A program made the position numbers and the translations under genes. From positions 82,985 through 146,984 of the forward strand of contig NZ_BDCA01000020.1 of assembly GCF_001613265.1 (NCBI RefSeq): a stretch of 64,000 bases of DNA, read 5' to 3'. Of this stretch, positions 50,766-59,701 are shown in pieces; positions within the stretch are counted from its first letter, which is position 1; every line of letters begins with the position of its first letter. The notes under the pieces were generated by a model. It searched no databases, was not told the origin of the DNA, and saw nothing but the letters and a program-made list of their open reading frames with translations. The stretch comes from Nocardia vermiculata NBRC 100427. Lineage in GTDB: Bacteria; Actinomycetota; Actinomycetes; Mycobacteriales; Mycobacteriaceae.

Positions 50766-50805
50766 CGCACCAGGCTATTGCATCGCTCGGATAGCCTGTG
50801 CGCTC

Positions 50806-51312
50806 ATGTCCCGTAACTTCCGCTTCACCGTGTCCTACACCGTCCCGGTCGAGCAATTGCACCGGGCTCTCACCAGCGACGAATTCTGGCAGGCTCGTTT
50901 CGAGGGCGCTGCCACCGCGACGCTCGAACTGGCTCGGCCGCACGGTCCGGGCACCATCCACCTGCGCATGACCGAGCGGGCCCGCCCGGACAAGATCCCG
51001 GCCATCGTGCGCAAGGTGCTGAAGAACGATCTGGTCCTCGAACGCACCGACGACTGGGGCCCGCTGGACGGCGACAGCGCCCGCGGCACCTTCAGCGCGA
51101 CCTCGACCGGCATCTCCTCCGATATGACCGGACAGTACCTGCTGCGCGGCACCGCCACCGGCTCCGAACTCGAGGTCACCGGCACCGTGAAGGTGAAGGT
51201 CGCGCTGGTCGGCGGGGCCATCGAACCACTCGCCGAACAGGTGCAGCAGCGGGTGCTCGACAGCGAACGGAAATTCGCCGAGAAGTACTTCACCGAGCGG
51301 ACCGAAGCCTGA
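50806..51312 (+). CDS. DUF2505 (START-like) protein
   Basis: 168 residues. FRFTVSYTVPVEQLHRALTS, then DFEWxx-like FWQARFEGAATATLELARPH and IEPLAEQVQQRVLDSERKFA; the DUF2505 fold resembles START/SRPBCC lipid-binding domains. TAGCCT 8 nt upstream suggests a near-leaderless mRNA. Divergent from the DUF3592 gene. Confidence 0.85.
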   Translation: MSRNFRFTVSYTVPVEQLHRALTSDEFWQARFEGAATATLELARPHGPGTIHLRMTERARPDKIPAIVRKVLKNDLVLERTDDWGPLDGDSARGTFSATSTGISSDMTGQYLLRGTATGSELEVTGTVKVKVALVGGAIEPLAEQVQQRVLDSERKFAEKYFTERTEA

Positions 51313-51332
51313 TCGGTGCGGGCGCCGGGTGG

Positions 51333-51779
51333 CTACGGTGACCAGTCGGCGCCGGCCGGATCGAATGCGCGCGGTTCCACCAGCACCAGCCAGTTGCCGG
51401 AGTTGTCGCGCAGCACCGCCTCCACCCCGTAGGGCCGTTCCGATGGCGGCTGGACGAACTCCACTCCCTTGGCCGTGAGCTCCTCGTACGCCTTCCGGCA
51501 GTCCGCGGTGCGCAGTCCCAGCGCACCCATCGAACCGTTGGCCAGCGCGCGGCGCACGGCCTCGGCCATGTGCTCGTCGAGTGGCGGCCCCGGAACCATG
51601 AGCGTCACCTCGAGTTCGGGATGATCCGGATGGGCCACGGTGACCCAGCGGAAGCCGTTGTCGCCCATCGAGATGTCGGTGACCTCCACGAAGCCCAGCA
51701 TGTCGAGGTACCACTGCTTGGCCGCGGTTTGGTCGGTCACGTACACCGTGACCAGCGAAATGTTCGTGATCGTCGTCAT
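51333..51779 (-). CDS. VOC-family protein
   Basis: 148 residues: ISLVTVYVTDQTAAKQWYLD, then GFRWVTVAHPDHPELEVTLM and YGVEAVLRDNSGNWLVLVEP, two VOC halves. Lies 10 nt after the AraC-family gene, in one operon. TAGCCT 7 nt before the ATG may give a second, leaderless start. Confidence 0.87.
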   Translation of the reverse strand: MTTITNISLVTVYVTDQTAAKQWYLDMLGFVEVTDISMGDNGFRWVTVAHPDHPELEVTLMVPGPPLDEHMAEAVRRALANGSMGALGLRTADCRKAYEELTAKGVEFVQPPSERPYGVEAVLRDNSGNWLVLVEPRAFDPAGADWSP

Positions 51780-51789
51780 GTGGACCAGG

Positions 51790-52284
51790 CTATGACCGGC
51801 GGCCCCCGCCGGGCTTCTCCGAAATTGCGGTGCCGGACGGCGGGCGGCGATCGGACAGGCCGTGCATGAACACGTAACAGCCCGGGATGCGCGGTGCACC
51901 GTCCGCGGCGAACTTCGCCTGGTACGCCGAGGGGGACATCCCGACCAGTTCGGTGAACTTGCGGCTGAACGATCCCAGGCTGGAATAGCCGACCAGCATG
52001 CACGCCTCGGTGACGGTGACATTGCCGACGCGCAGCAGGTCCTGCGCTCGTTCGATACGCCGTTCGGCCAGATACAACGCCGGCGTGCGGCCGTAGGTGG
52101 CCGCGAAACAGCGCAGGAAGTGATACTTGGACACCCCGGCGGCTGCGGCCAATTCGTCCACATCCAGTGGACGGGCGTACTCGCGATCGGCCAGATCGCG
52201 CGCCCGCCGCAGATGGGGGAGCAGGTCCTCGGGTACCGACGGCGCCCGACCGCGGCGTGGGCCGGATCCCGTACGACTACCCAC
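51790..52284 (-). CDS. AraC-family transcriptional regulator
   Basis: 164 residues from GTG 52284 with GGGAGG upstream. Two HTH motifs: RPLDVDELAAAAGVSKYHFL and NVTVTEACMLVGYSSLGSFS, then FSRKFTELVGMSPSAYQAKF. Only the DNA-binding half is present plus a short C-terminal tail, so no ligand domain is visible. Regulates the VOC gene after it, by position. Confidence 0.87.
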   Translation of the reverse strand: MGSRTGSGPRRGRAPSVPEDLLPHLRRARDLADREYARPLDVDELAAAAGVSKYHFLRCFAATYGRTPALYLAERRIERAQDLLRVGNVTVTEACMLVGYSSLGSFSRKFTELVGMSPSAYQAKFAADGAPRIPGCYVFMHGLSDRRPPSGTAISEKPGGGRRS

Positions 52285-52361
52285 CGCTGCCTCCCGTGGA
52301 CCGAAATGTGCTGGTCGCCTCCGATTATGGTGGGTGCCACCGACAACGGACGGGACGCGGG

Positions 52362-53669
52362 TCAGCTGAAGGGAGCCGGTTCGTCGAAGCGTAATGAGGC
52401 CCGACCTGCGGCCCGCCAAGCGCGTGCGGTCAGATCGGTGTCCTGCTCGTCGACCAGATTGCCCATCACCCGCACCGCGATGCGCTGCAACAGCGCCGAG
52501 CGCATCAGCGGTGGTCCGCCGGTCGGCACCATGCCCGGATGTGTGGCCAGCGCCGCGATTCGGCGCGCCACCGAGAAGGTTCGCCCGTATCGCGCCCGCA
52601 GCAGATCCGGCCACAGCGTGCTCAGATCGGGCTCGTCGAGCAGCCTCGACAGCAGATGCCCACCTTCGAGCCCGTAGTCGATCCCCTCGCCGTTCAGCGG
52701 ATTCACACATCCGGCGGCATCGCCGACCAGGGCCCAGTTCCGCCCGGCGATCCGGGAGACCGCACCTCCCATCGGCAGCAGCGCCGAAGCGACCGCGCGC
52801 GCCTCGCCCTCGAACTGCCACTCCTCGCGCCGCAGCGAAACATAATGCTGCAACAGCGGTTTCAAGGAGATGTTGGAGGGTCTGCGCTCGGTCGCGAGCG
52901 ATCCCACACCGATATTGACCTCACCATTGCCCAGCGGAAACACCCAGCCGTAGCCGGGCACCAGGGTATCGGCGGCGTCGCGCAGTTCCAGATGCGAGGT
53001 GATCCACTCGTCGTCGCTGCGGGCGGAGCGAATATAGGCCCGTGCGGCCACACCGTAGGCGAAGCGACGATGCCAGACACGGCCCAGCATCCTGCCCACC
53101 GGTGAGCGCACCCCGTCGGCAACGATCAGGGTGTCACAGCGAATCACGTGCGACCCCGTGTCGGTCCGCACCGTCACCCCCGTCACGCGGTCCCCGTCCC
53201 GGGCCACCTCCGTCACCCGCGCACCGTCGACCATGCGCGCGCCCCATTTCACCGCGGTCTCGCGCAAGGTGTCGTCCAGCTCGGTACGGGGGACGGCGCT
53301 TCCGTAGGTGGGGAAGGAGCCACCCGGCCACGGCAGCAGCGCTTCGCGGCCGAAGCCCGCCATCCGCAACCCGCGGTTGACGGTATGGGTGCGGACCCAG
53401 TCCCCGAGCCCCAGTGCCTCGAGTTCCGCGGTGGCCCGCGGTGTCAGCCCGTCACCGCAGGTCTTGTCCCGTGGAAAGACCGCGGCATCGGTGAGCAGCA
53501 CATCCCGCCCGGATCGAGCCGCCCACGCCGCCGCCGCGGAACCGGCCGGCCCCGCCCCGACCACCAGCACTTCGACCCGGCCCGGCAGAGCGGCGCCGCG
53601 TGCCGACGCAGCCGCACCTTCGCGCGGCTGTCCTGTCGAATCACCGTTACCCGCCTCGGCTGAACCCAT
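52362..53669 (-). CDS. menJ: Geranylgeranyl-reductase-family FAD enzyme, MenJ-like
   Basis: 435 residues. VEVLVVGAGPAGSAAAAWAA (FAD loop), FPRDKTCGDGLTPRATAELE (family signature PxDKxCGDGL), and GDAAGCVNPLNGEGIDYGLE. In M. tuberculosis the equivalent gene (Rv0561c) encodes MenJ, which reduces one isoprene of the menaquinone tail; here it also lies beside the polyprenyl synthase. Substrate chain length unknown. Confidence 0.9.
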   Translation of the reverse strand: MGSAEAGNGDSTGQPREGAAASARGAALPGRVEVLVVGAGPAGSAAAAWAARSGRDVLLTDAAVFPRDKTCGDGLTPRATAELEALGLGDWVRTHTVNRGLRMAGFGREALLPWPGGSFPTYGSAVPRTELDDTLRETAVKWGARMVDGARVTEVARDGDRVTGVTVRTDTGSHVIRCDTLIVADGVRSPVGRMLGRVWHRRFAYGVAARAYIRSARSDDEWITSHLELRDAADTLVPGYGWVFPLGNGEVNIGVGSLATERRPSNISLKPLLQHYVSLRREEWQFEGEARAVASALLPMGGAVSRIAGRNWALVGDAAGCVNPLNGEGIDYGLEGGHLLSRLLDEPDLSTLWPDLLRARYGRTFSVARRIAALATHPGMVPTGGPPLMRSALLQRIAVRVMGNLVDEQDTDLTARAWRAAGRASLRFDEPAPFS

Positions 53670-53788
53670 GCCCTAATACTCGCAAGCACGCCCCCCGATG
53701 TCATGGGCGGCCTCTGCTCACATTCCAGGACGAGCGGAGCGGGCAGCCCCAGCGCCCGATCGAGTGCACCCATAGTGATACGAGAACG

Positions 53789-53821
53789 CACCGTGCCGGC
53801 CCCGCCCATCCCGGCACGGTG
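53789..53821. promoter_or_regulatory. Perfect 11-bp hairpin in the menJ upstream region
   Basis: CACCGTGCCGG (53789-53799) and CCGGCACGGTG (53811-53821) form an 11-bp stem with an 11-nt loop. Confidence 0.5.
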
Positions 53822-53881
53822 TCTCCGATCTGTCCCCAGCACACACCCCTTCCCAAATACGCCCGCTCCCGTAACCTGACG

Positions 53882-53906
53882 AGTGTGCTCCCTTCGGCAC
53901 ACTTTT
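53882..53906 (+). terminator. Terminator-like hairpin with T tract
   Basis: AGTGTGC (stem, near 53882-53888) and GCACACT (53897-53903) followed by TTTTT. No gene precedes it on this strand for 200 nt, so it might end a small RNA. Confidence 0.45.
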
Positions 53907-53926
53907 TCGCGAGTGCGCACATGAAA

Positions 53927-54021
53927 GGGTTTCGGCCCGCCTCGATTTTGGACTGACGGAGCGAGGGAGCGCAGCGACTGAGCGTAGGAGGGAAAAATCG
54001 AGGCCAAGGGGGCCGAAACCC
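53927..54021. repeat. Long hairpin with 23-bp broken stem and GAGCG-rich loop
   Basis: GGGTTTCGGCCC then GCCTCGATTTT on the left pair with AAAATCGAGGC (53994-54004) and GGGCCGAAACCC (54010-54021) on the right; a 5-nt bulge separates them. The 44-nt loop is rich in GAGCG/GCGAG units (53957-53989). Confidence 0.65.
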
Positions 54022-54113
54022 CTGCCGAAGCGGAGCGGAGGCCAAAGATGCAGCCCGAAAACACGACAAGCTAGGTTCTTCGGTGTGGGACGGACGCGGC
54101 ATTGGGAGAAGAC

Positions 54114-55136
54114 ATGAGCGCATCGGCTGTGAGCGATGAAAGCACCGTGGTCGCCGGGGTCGATCTCGGCGATCCTGAGCTCGCGACCACAGTGCGTAGT
54201 GGGCTCGACGAGGTGGAGAAGCTGCTGGTCGGGGAGCTGTCCGACGGGGAGGATTTCCTGCTGGAGGCGGCGCTACATCTGGCGCAGGCGGGCGGGAAGC
54301 GGTTCCGTCCGCTGTTCACCATTCTCACCGGTCAGCTCGGCCCGCGCCCGGACGATCCGGATCTGATCACCGCCGGGGTGGTCGTCGAGCTCGTGCATCT
54401 CGCCACCCTGTACCACGACGATGTGATGGACGAGGCGTCCATGCGTCGCGGTACCCCCAGTGTGAATGCTCGCTGGGGCAACAGTATCGCCATCCTGTCG
54501 GGGGACTACGTCTTCGCACACGCGTCGCGGTTGGTTTCGACGCTCGGTCCCGACGCGGTGCGCATCATCGCGGAGACCTTCGCCGAACTGGTGACCGGTC
54601 AGATGCGGGAAACATTGGGCGCCAAGCAGTCTCAGGATCCGGTCGAGCACTATCTGCGGGTGGTGTGGGAGAAGACGGGTTCGCTGATCGCGGCGTCGGG
54701 CCGGTTCGGCGGGACGTTCTCCGGCGCAGGTCCCGACGATGTGGAGCGGCTGGCCCGGCTCGGCGATGTGGTCGGTACCGCTTTCCAGATTTCCGACGAC
54801 ATCATCGATATTTCGTCGGCGTCGGAACAGTCGGGAAAAACTCCCGGCACGGATTTGCGTGAAGGTGTGCATACCCTGCCGGTGTTGTACGCGCTGCGGG
54901 ACGAAGGCCCGGAGGGGGATCGGCTGCGGACGTTGCTGGCGCGGCCGCTCGAATCCGACAGCGAGGTATTCGAGGCGCTGGATCTGTTGTCACGCTCGCA
55001 CGGCATGGTGCTGGCGAAGCGGAAATTGCAGAGTTATGCCGATATCGCGCATGCAGAGTTGGCCGCGTTGCCGCAGGGACCGGCAAACGACGCGCTCGCG
55101 CGGTTGGTGCGTTACACGATCGAACGTGTCGGGTGA
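54114..55136 (+). CDS. grcC1: Polyprenyl diphosphate synthase (HepT/GrcC-like)
   Basis: 340 residues. The Asp-rich motifs are LYHDDVMDEASMRRGTPSVN and FQISDDIIDISSASEQSGKT, with GGKRFRPLFTILTGQLG. Makes the long-chain prenyl donor for menaquinone. ATG 54114 with GGGAGAA upstream. From memory the M. tuberculosis equivalent is grcC1 (Rv0562), also beside menJ and htpX. Confidence 0.93.
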   Translation: MSASAVSDESTVVAGVDLGDPELATTVRSGLDEVEKLLVGELSDGEDFLLEAALHLAQAGGKRFRPLFTILTGQLGPRPDDPDLITAGVVVELVHLATLYHDDVMDEASMRRGTPSVNARWGNSIAILSGDYVFAHASRLVSTLGPDAVRIIAETFAELVTGQMRETLGAKQSQDPVEHYLRVVWEKTGSLIAASGRFGGTFSGAGPDDVERLARLGDVVGTAFQISDDIIDISSASEQSGKTPGTDLREGVHTLPVLYALRDEGPEGDRLRTLLARPLESDSEVFEALDLLSRSHGMVLAKRKLQSYADIAHAELAALPQGPANDALARLVRYTIERVG

Positions 55137-55209
55137 GGTGACCGAAATCTCGTCGCCGAATATCACACATGCAGTGGAACCGGAGCTCACCGCCGGTCGT
55201 TGATCTGAC

Positions 55210-56085
55210 ATGCATGGTTACGCGAACGGTGTGAAGACCTTCGGGCTGATGGTCGGCCTGTCTGCGCTGATCGTGTTTGCGGGTGCGATGTTCCGTAACC
55301 CGACAATCCTGGTCGTCGCGATTCTGCTGGCAGTGGGCATGAACGCCTACGCCTATTTCGCCAGTGACAAACTGGCGTTGCGTGCCATGCACGCGCAGCC
55401 GGTGTCCGAGCTGGAGGCGCCGGTCATCTACAAGATCGTGCGTGAGCTGGCCACCGCCGCGCGGCAGCCGATGCCGCGGCTCTATATCAGCCCGACCAAT
55501 GCGCCCAATGCGTTCGCGACCGGCCGGAATCCGCGCCATGCCGCGGTCTGCTGTACCAGCGGCATTCTGCAGATCCTCGACGAGCGGGAGTTGCGGGCGG
55601 TGCTGGGGCACGAGTTGTCGCACGTCTACAACCGCGACATCCTGATTTCCTCGATCGCCGGCGCCATGGCAGCGGTGATTTCGGGCCTGGCGAATCTGGC
55701 GTTCTTCGCGAGTATGTTCGGCGGCAATCGCAACGGTGAGGGCCCCAACATCATCGGCATCATGCTGGTGTCGCTGCTGGGGCCCATCGCGGCGGGCCTG
55801 ATCAAGCTCGCCGTCTCGCGCTCCCGTGAGTATCAGGCCGATCAGGACGGCGCAGCGCTCACCGGCGACCCGCTGGCGTTGGCTTCTGCGTTGCGCAAAC
55901 TGGAGCGCGGCACGCAGGCGGCTCCGCTGCCACCCGAGCCCCAGCTCACCTCGCAGTCACATCTGATGATCGCCAATCCGTTCCGGGCCGGCGACAAGAT
56001 GGCCCGCTGGTTCTCCACTCATCCACCGATGGCCGAACGTATTCAGCGTCTCGAGCAGATGGCGGGCGGGCCCCGCCGGTACTGA
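55210..56085 (+). CDS. htpX: Protease HtpX
   Basis: 291 residues. Two N-terminal helices (LIVFAGAMFRNPTILVVAIL region), the zinc motif VLGHELSHVYNRDI, and a second hydrophobic pair (AVISGLANLAFFASMFGG; IIGIMLVSLLGPIAAGLIK), with YQADQDGAALTGDPLALASA providing the third ligand Glu. Membrane zinc metalloprotease for misfolded membrane proteins. ATG 55210, 73 nt after the synthase gene. Confidence 0.94.
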   Translation: MHGYANGVKTFGLMVGLSALIVFAGAMFRNPTILVVAILLAVGMNAYAYFASDKLALRAMHAQPVSELEAPVIYKIVRELATAARQPMPRLYISPTNAPNAFATGRNPRHAAVCCTSGILQILDERELRAVLGHELSHVYNRDILISSIAGAMAAVISGLANLAFFASMFGGNRNGEGPNIIGIMLVSLLGPIAAGLIKLAVSRSREYQADQDGAALTGDPLALASALRKLERGTQAAPLPPEPQLTSQSHLMIANPFRAGDKMARWFSTHPPMAERIQRLEQMAGGPRRY

Positions 56086-56094
56086 TCGGATCTG

Positions 56095-56586
56095 TCAGCG
56101 GTAGTTCACGAACTGCAGGGCGATATCGAGATCGGCGCCCTTGAGTAGCGCGATCACCGCCTGCAGGTCGTCCCGCTTCTTGCTGCTGACCCGCAGTTCG
56201 TCTCCCTGGATCTGTGCCTTCACGCCCTTGGGGCCTTCGTCACGGACCTTCTTGGCGATCTTTTTCGCATTCTCCGCGGAGATGCCCTGCACCAGCTCAC
56301 CGGTGATCTTGTAGGTCTTTCCGGACGCCGCCGGTTCGCCCGCTTCGAACGCTTTCAGCGAGATGTCGCGACGGATCAGTTTTTCCTTGAACACCTCCAG
56401 CGCAGCCTTCACCCGTTCCTCGGCTTCGGCCGTCAGCACGATCTTCTCCTCGCCGGACCACTCGATGCTCGCGCCGGTGCCGCGGAAGTCATAGCGGGTG
56501 CTCAGCTCCTTGGCAGCCTGGTTGAGGGCGTTGTCGACCTCCTGCCGGTCGACCTTGCTGACGACATCGAATGACGAATCGGCCAC
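56095..56586 (-). CDS. YajQ-family nucleotide-binding protein
   Basis: 163 residues from GTG 56586 with AGGAG upstream, the family length. MADSSFDVVSKVDRQEVDNA, NQAAKELSTRYDFRGTGASI and KKRDDLQAVIALLKGADLDI are conserved. Members bind nucleotides, including cyclic di-GMP in some; role here unknown. Convergent to htpX, 9 nt away. Confidence 0.93.
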   Translation of the reverse strand: MADSSFDVVSKVDRQEVDNALNQAAKELSTRYDFRGTGASIEWSGEEKIVLTAEAEERVKAALEVFKEKLIRRDISLKAFEAGEPAASGKTYKITGELVQGISAENAKKIAKKVRDEGPKGVKAQIQGDELRVSSKKRDDLQAVIALLKGADLDIALQFVNYR

Positions 56587-56746
56587 GGTGCGCTCCTGTC
56601 TCACGGCTCACAATTCACCCGGAAATCCGGTACGCCACTTTGTACCCCGGCGTGCCCGCATCGGTGACAGCACCCCGCTGGCCAGCCGATTTGCATCCGA
56701 GTGCCCTGATCGTTGTATTCTCTCCAGGTGCTGATGCAGCACGCAA

Positions 56747-56827
56747 GGCGGATTGCCCGAGCGGCCAAAGGGAGCTGACTGTAAATCAGCCGCGCAAGCT
56801 TCGGAGGTTCAAATCCTTCATCCGCCA
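56747..56827 (+). tRNA. tRNA-Tyr (GTA)
   Basis: 81 nt. Acceptor arm GGCGGAT (56747-56753) pairs with ATCCGCC (56820-56826), discriminator A. Anticodon GTA in GACTGTAAATC. A long variable arm with CGCGCAAGCTTCGG marks the class II tRNA. CCA is not encoded. Confidence 0.95.
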
Positions 56828-56831
56828 CCTG

Positions 56832-56866
56832 AAAAGGGCCCTCCCAATCCGGGAGGGCCCTTTTTT
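56832..56866 (+). terminator. Strong intrinsic terminator after tRNA-Tyr
   Basis: AAAAGGGCCCTCCC-AATCC-GGGAGGGCCCTTTT, a 14-bp stem with T6. The gap 56867-57047 before the next tRNA holds nothing I can name. Confidence 0.9.
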
Positions 56867-57047
56867 GTTCGGTTACCGGGGTGCCCGCGTTGCCCTCTCA
56901 CCCGCCGGGCGCGGCGGTGGTCCGAGATGGACCGAAATTACCTCTCTCACCTGCTGGTTTGGTAACTCTCCACTGTTGTGTGTACTCTCGTTCAAGGCTT
57001 CAGCGCCCCGGGTGAGAGACATACGAACTCGGAGCGAGAGTAGCCAT

Positions 57048-57120
57048 GCCCCCTTAGCTCAGTCGGCAGAGCGTTTCCATGGTAAGGAAAAGGTCAACGG
57101 TTCGATTCCGTTAGGGGGCT
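57048..57120 (+). tRNA. tRNA-Thr (GGT)
   Basis: 73 nt. GCCCCCT (57048-57054) pairs with AGGGGGC (57113-57119), discriminator T. Anticodon GGT in TTCCATGGTAAGGAA. Matches the thrT position next to metT in M. tuberculosis. Confidence 0.95.
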
Positions 57121-57200
57121 CGCCGGATTGCCGGTGGTGCGACCGACGGCATGTCTAGGGCTGCCAAGGGATAGGCGCCACCATCGCAAGCCGACCCTAT

Positions 57201-57273
57201 GGCGGTGTAGCTCAGTCGGTAGAGCAAACGACTCATAATCGTTGTGTCGCCGGTTCAAGTCCGGCCATCGCTA
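57201..57273 (+). tRNA. tRNA-Met (CAT), elongator type
   Basis: 73 nt. GGCGGTG pairs with CATCGCT with two G-U pairs; discriminator A. Anticodon CAT in CGACTCATAATCG. The anticodon stem lacks the three G-C pairs of the initiator, so it is taken as an elongator. Confidence 0.92.
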
Positions 57274-57318
57274 CAGAAACTGATACCCCGTCAGGTTGAC
57301 CCGGAAAGAAGGCATATC

Positions 57319-57489
57319 GTGGCCGCGAAGTCCACCGATGTCCGGCCAAAGATCACCTTGGCCTGCGAGCAGTGCAAGCATCGCAACTACATCACCAAGA
57401 AGAACCGGCGTAACGATCCGGATCGTCTGGAACTGAAGAAGTTCTGCCCCAACTGCGGCACCCACCGGGCGCACCGCGAATCTCGCTAG
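57319..57489 (+). CDS. rpmG: 50S ribosomal protein L33
   Basis: 56 residues, GTG with AGAAGG upstream. [20 protein letters not shown] and [17 protein letters not shown] carry both zinc-type cysteine pairs (a C+ paralogue). It follows two tRNAs and precedes the mycolate dehydratase, as in mycobacteria (rpmG2). Confidence 0.96.
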
Positions 57490-57594
57490 AACTCATCGCG
57501 TGCATACTGCCCGCGAGAAGTCGGTGCCGGAATCGAGAGAGGTTCACAGAACCCCTCGGTTTTCCGTGAACCGCGCCGACCCGAGTAAGACCCG

Positions 57595-57629
57595 AATGCC
57601 GGAGCAGGTTATCAACCCGCTCCGGCATT
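57595..57629 (+). terminator. Hairpin terminator after rpmG
   Basis: AATGCCGGAGC-A-GGTT pairs with AACC-C-GCTCCGGCATT around a 3-nt loop. Another small hairpin (GGTTCAC...GTGAACC, 57541-57572) precedes it. Region 57490-57698 has no gene. Confidence 0.7.
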
Positions 57630-57698
57630 TGCCGTTCGTGCGGTAGTTCACGCTCCGCAGACTCCGGGAACGGAGTCGGATAGAGGGATTTTCTTTCC

Positions 57699-58772
57699 GT
57701 GACAATCAACACCGAGACCGAAGCAGTGGACTCTCAGCACGCGGACGAGCCGTTCGACCCGTCGGCCCACGCCGCCGCCATGGTCGGCCACCACTATCGC
57801 GTGGACGACTACTACGAGGTCGGTCGCGAGAAAGTACGTGAGTACGCACGTGCCGTGCAGGACTATCACCCGGTGCACTGGGACGAGGCCGCGGCCCGAG
57901 AGCACGGCCACGACGGGCTGATCGCCCCGGTGACCTTCATCTCGCTGGTCGGCATCCTGGCCCAGCGCAAGCTGTTCGAGCAGGTCGTCACCGGTTACGA
58001 CCTGAGCCAGATCATGCAGACCGATCAGATCTTGGAGTTCCACCGGCCGATCAGGGTCGGCGACCAGCTCACCTGTGACGTGTATCTGCATTCGTTCCGG
58101 CAGGCGTTCGGCGGCGACATCATCGTCACCAAGAACATCGTCACCGCGCAGAACGACGAACTGGTACTCACCACCTACACCACGCTCGTCGGTCGGAGCG
58201 GCGGCGATGTGGATCCCAATATCGCCGGCGCGGTGCGCAACATCCTCATGCACGGCATGGGGGAGGCGCCCGATCGCCCCAGTGCGGAGCCGCCGCTCAC
58301 CGAGCCGCCGGTGCCGCTGACCACGATTCCGGAGGTCACGGTCGGTCCCCGGACCCGGTCCTTCGACAGCGTGGCCGCCGGTGACGTGCTGCCGCCCCGC
58401 ACGGTGCGGCTGACGCGCGGCGATCTGGTGAACTACGCGGGCGTGTCCGGTGATGCCAACCCGATCCACTGGAGCGACGAGGTCGTGAAGCTGGCGGGCC
58501 TGGACAATGTCGTCGGTCACGGCATGCTGTCCATGGGCCTCGGTGGCGGTTTCGTCACCTCGTGGCTCGGCGATCCGGGTGCGGTGAAGGAATACAACGT
58601 GCGCTTCACCAGCCCCGTCTACGTGCCCAGCGACGAGGCCGCCGAGGTGGAGTTCACCGGCAAGGTGAAGTCGGTCGACCCCGAGGCCCGGACCGCGGTG
58701 ATCGCGATCGTCGCCAAATCCGGCGGTCGTAAGATCTTCGGCCGCGCGACCGCGACGGTGCAGCTGGCATGA
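57699..58772 (+). CDS. hadAB: Fused (3R)-hydroxyacyl-ACP dehydratase HadA-HadB
   Basis: 357 residues, two hotdog domains. The HadA-like half carries YARAVQDYHPVHWDEAAARE (residues about 50-70); the HadB-like half has the hydratase-2 motif AGVSGDANPIHWSDEVVKLA (near 248-267). In M. tuberculosis these are separate proteins acting in FAS-II mycolate chain elongation, with a separate HadC for longer chains; no hadC is seen before tRNA-Trp (59039). GTG 57699. The linker between domains is Pro-rich (about residues 190-215). Confidence 0.9.
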   Translation: MTINTETEAVDSQHADEPFDPSAHAAAMVGHHYRVDDYYEVGREKVREYARAVQDYHPVHWDEAAAREHGHDGLIAPVTFISLVGILAQRKLFEQVVTGYDLSQIMQTDQILEFHRPIRVGDQLTCDVYLHSFRQAFGGDIIVTKNIVTAQNDELVLTTYTTLVGRSGGDVDPNIAGAVRNILMHGMGEAPDRPSAEPPLTEPPVPLTTIPEVTVGPRTRSFDSVAAGDVLPPRTVRLTRGDLVNYAGVSGDANPIHWSDEVVKLAGLDNVVGHGMLSMGLGGGFVTSWLGDPGAVKEYNVRFTSPVYVPSDEAAEVEFTGKVKSVDPEARTAVIAIVAKSGGRKIFGRATATVQLA

Positions 58773-59038
58773 TGGGCGCCGGTACCCGGTAGCGTGGAAG
58801 TGCGCAGGCTGCGGATGCCGGGCCCGATTGGCTATCCGACAGGGCGGTAACGTACACTCGGATTTCTGGGGTCGCCAGCCATTGCGCGCTGCTCTGAAGG
58901 GCTGGTTCCAGGCGGATTCGTTCGCCGGGGCCGGTGTACCGGCGGAGTGGCGCGCGTGTTGTGTGGCCCCGGAAAAGCACAACTGAACAGATACCGTGGC
59001 TGGACGAAGGCAATGACGTCCGAACGAAGTCCAGCCGA

Positions 59039-59111
<73 letters not shown>

Positions 59112-59142
59112 CACTGGATGCCAGCGAGAGGAAAGGGTTCAC

Positions 59143-59571
59143 GTGAGCGACGAGCGGGACATTCGCCACGGCGCACACGACGCCGATGACGAAGACACCG
59201 CTGCCGTCAGCCGGCCGAGTGGTAAGCGCTCGTCTCGCCGGGCTCGCGCAGGATCCGCTTCGAGCAGCGACACCGGTGGTATCGCCACGATCGATCGTGG
59301 CGGAGCCTCGGGTTCGGAATCGGCATCGCGTAAGGCGTCCAAATCGGCGGGGAAGAAGAAGTCCGTCGAAGGCGGTCGGGGCAATCCCTTCAAGCGCCTG
59401 GTGAAGTTCCTGCGGGAAGTCATCGCGGAACTGCGCAAGGTGATCTGGCCCAACCGCAAGCAGATGGTCACCTATACAAGCGTTGTCCTGGTGTTCGTGG
59501 TCTTCTTGGTCGCGTTCATCAGCGGGTTGGACGTGGCGCTCATCAAGGGTGTCAACTGGCTGTTCGGCTAG
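59143..59571 (+). CDS. secE: Preprotein translocase subunit SecE
   Basis: 142 residues. A long charged N-terminal extension (about 70 residues, Ser/Lys-rich) precedes the core: GNPFKRLVKFLREVIAELRK, VIWPNRKQMVTYTSVVLVFV and one membrane helix. Part of SecYEG. GTG with AGAGGAAAGG upstream. Followed by nusG. Confidence 0.94.
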   Translation: MSDERDIRHGAHDADDEDTAAVSRPSGKRSSRRARAGSASSSDTGGIATIDRGGASGSESASRKASKSAGKKKSVEGGRGNPFKRLVKFLREVIAELRKVIWPNRKQMVTYTSVVLVFVVFLVAFISGLDVALIKGVNWLFG

Positions 59572-59701
59572 CTGATGCGTCGGCGCCAGGAGCAGTGCCC
59601 TGGGCGCTGCGCCGTTCCCGCCGGGCGGCGACGGAAAACCATCCGCCGGATTCACCTCCGACGCAGTGGATGTACGTGACGACACAGGAAGCGAGTGCCC
59701 A

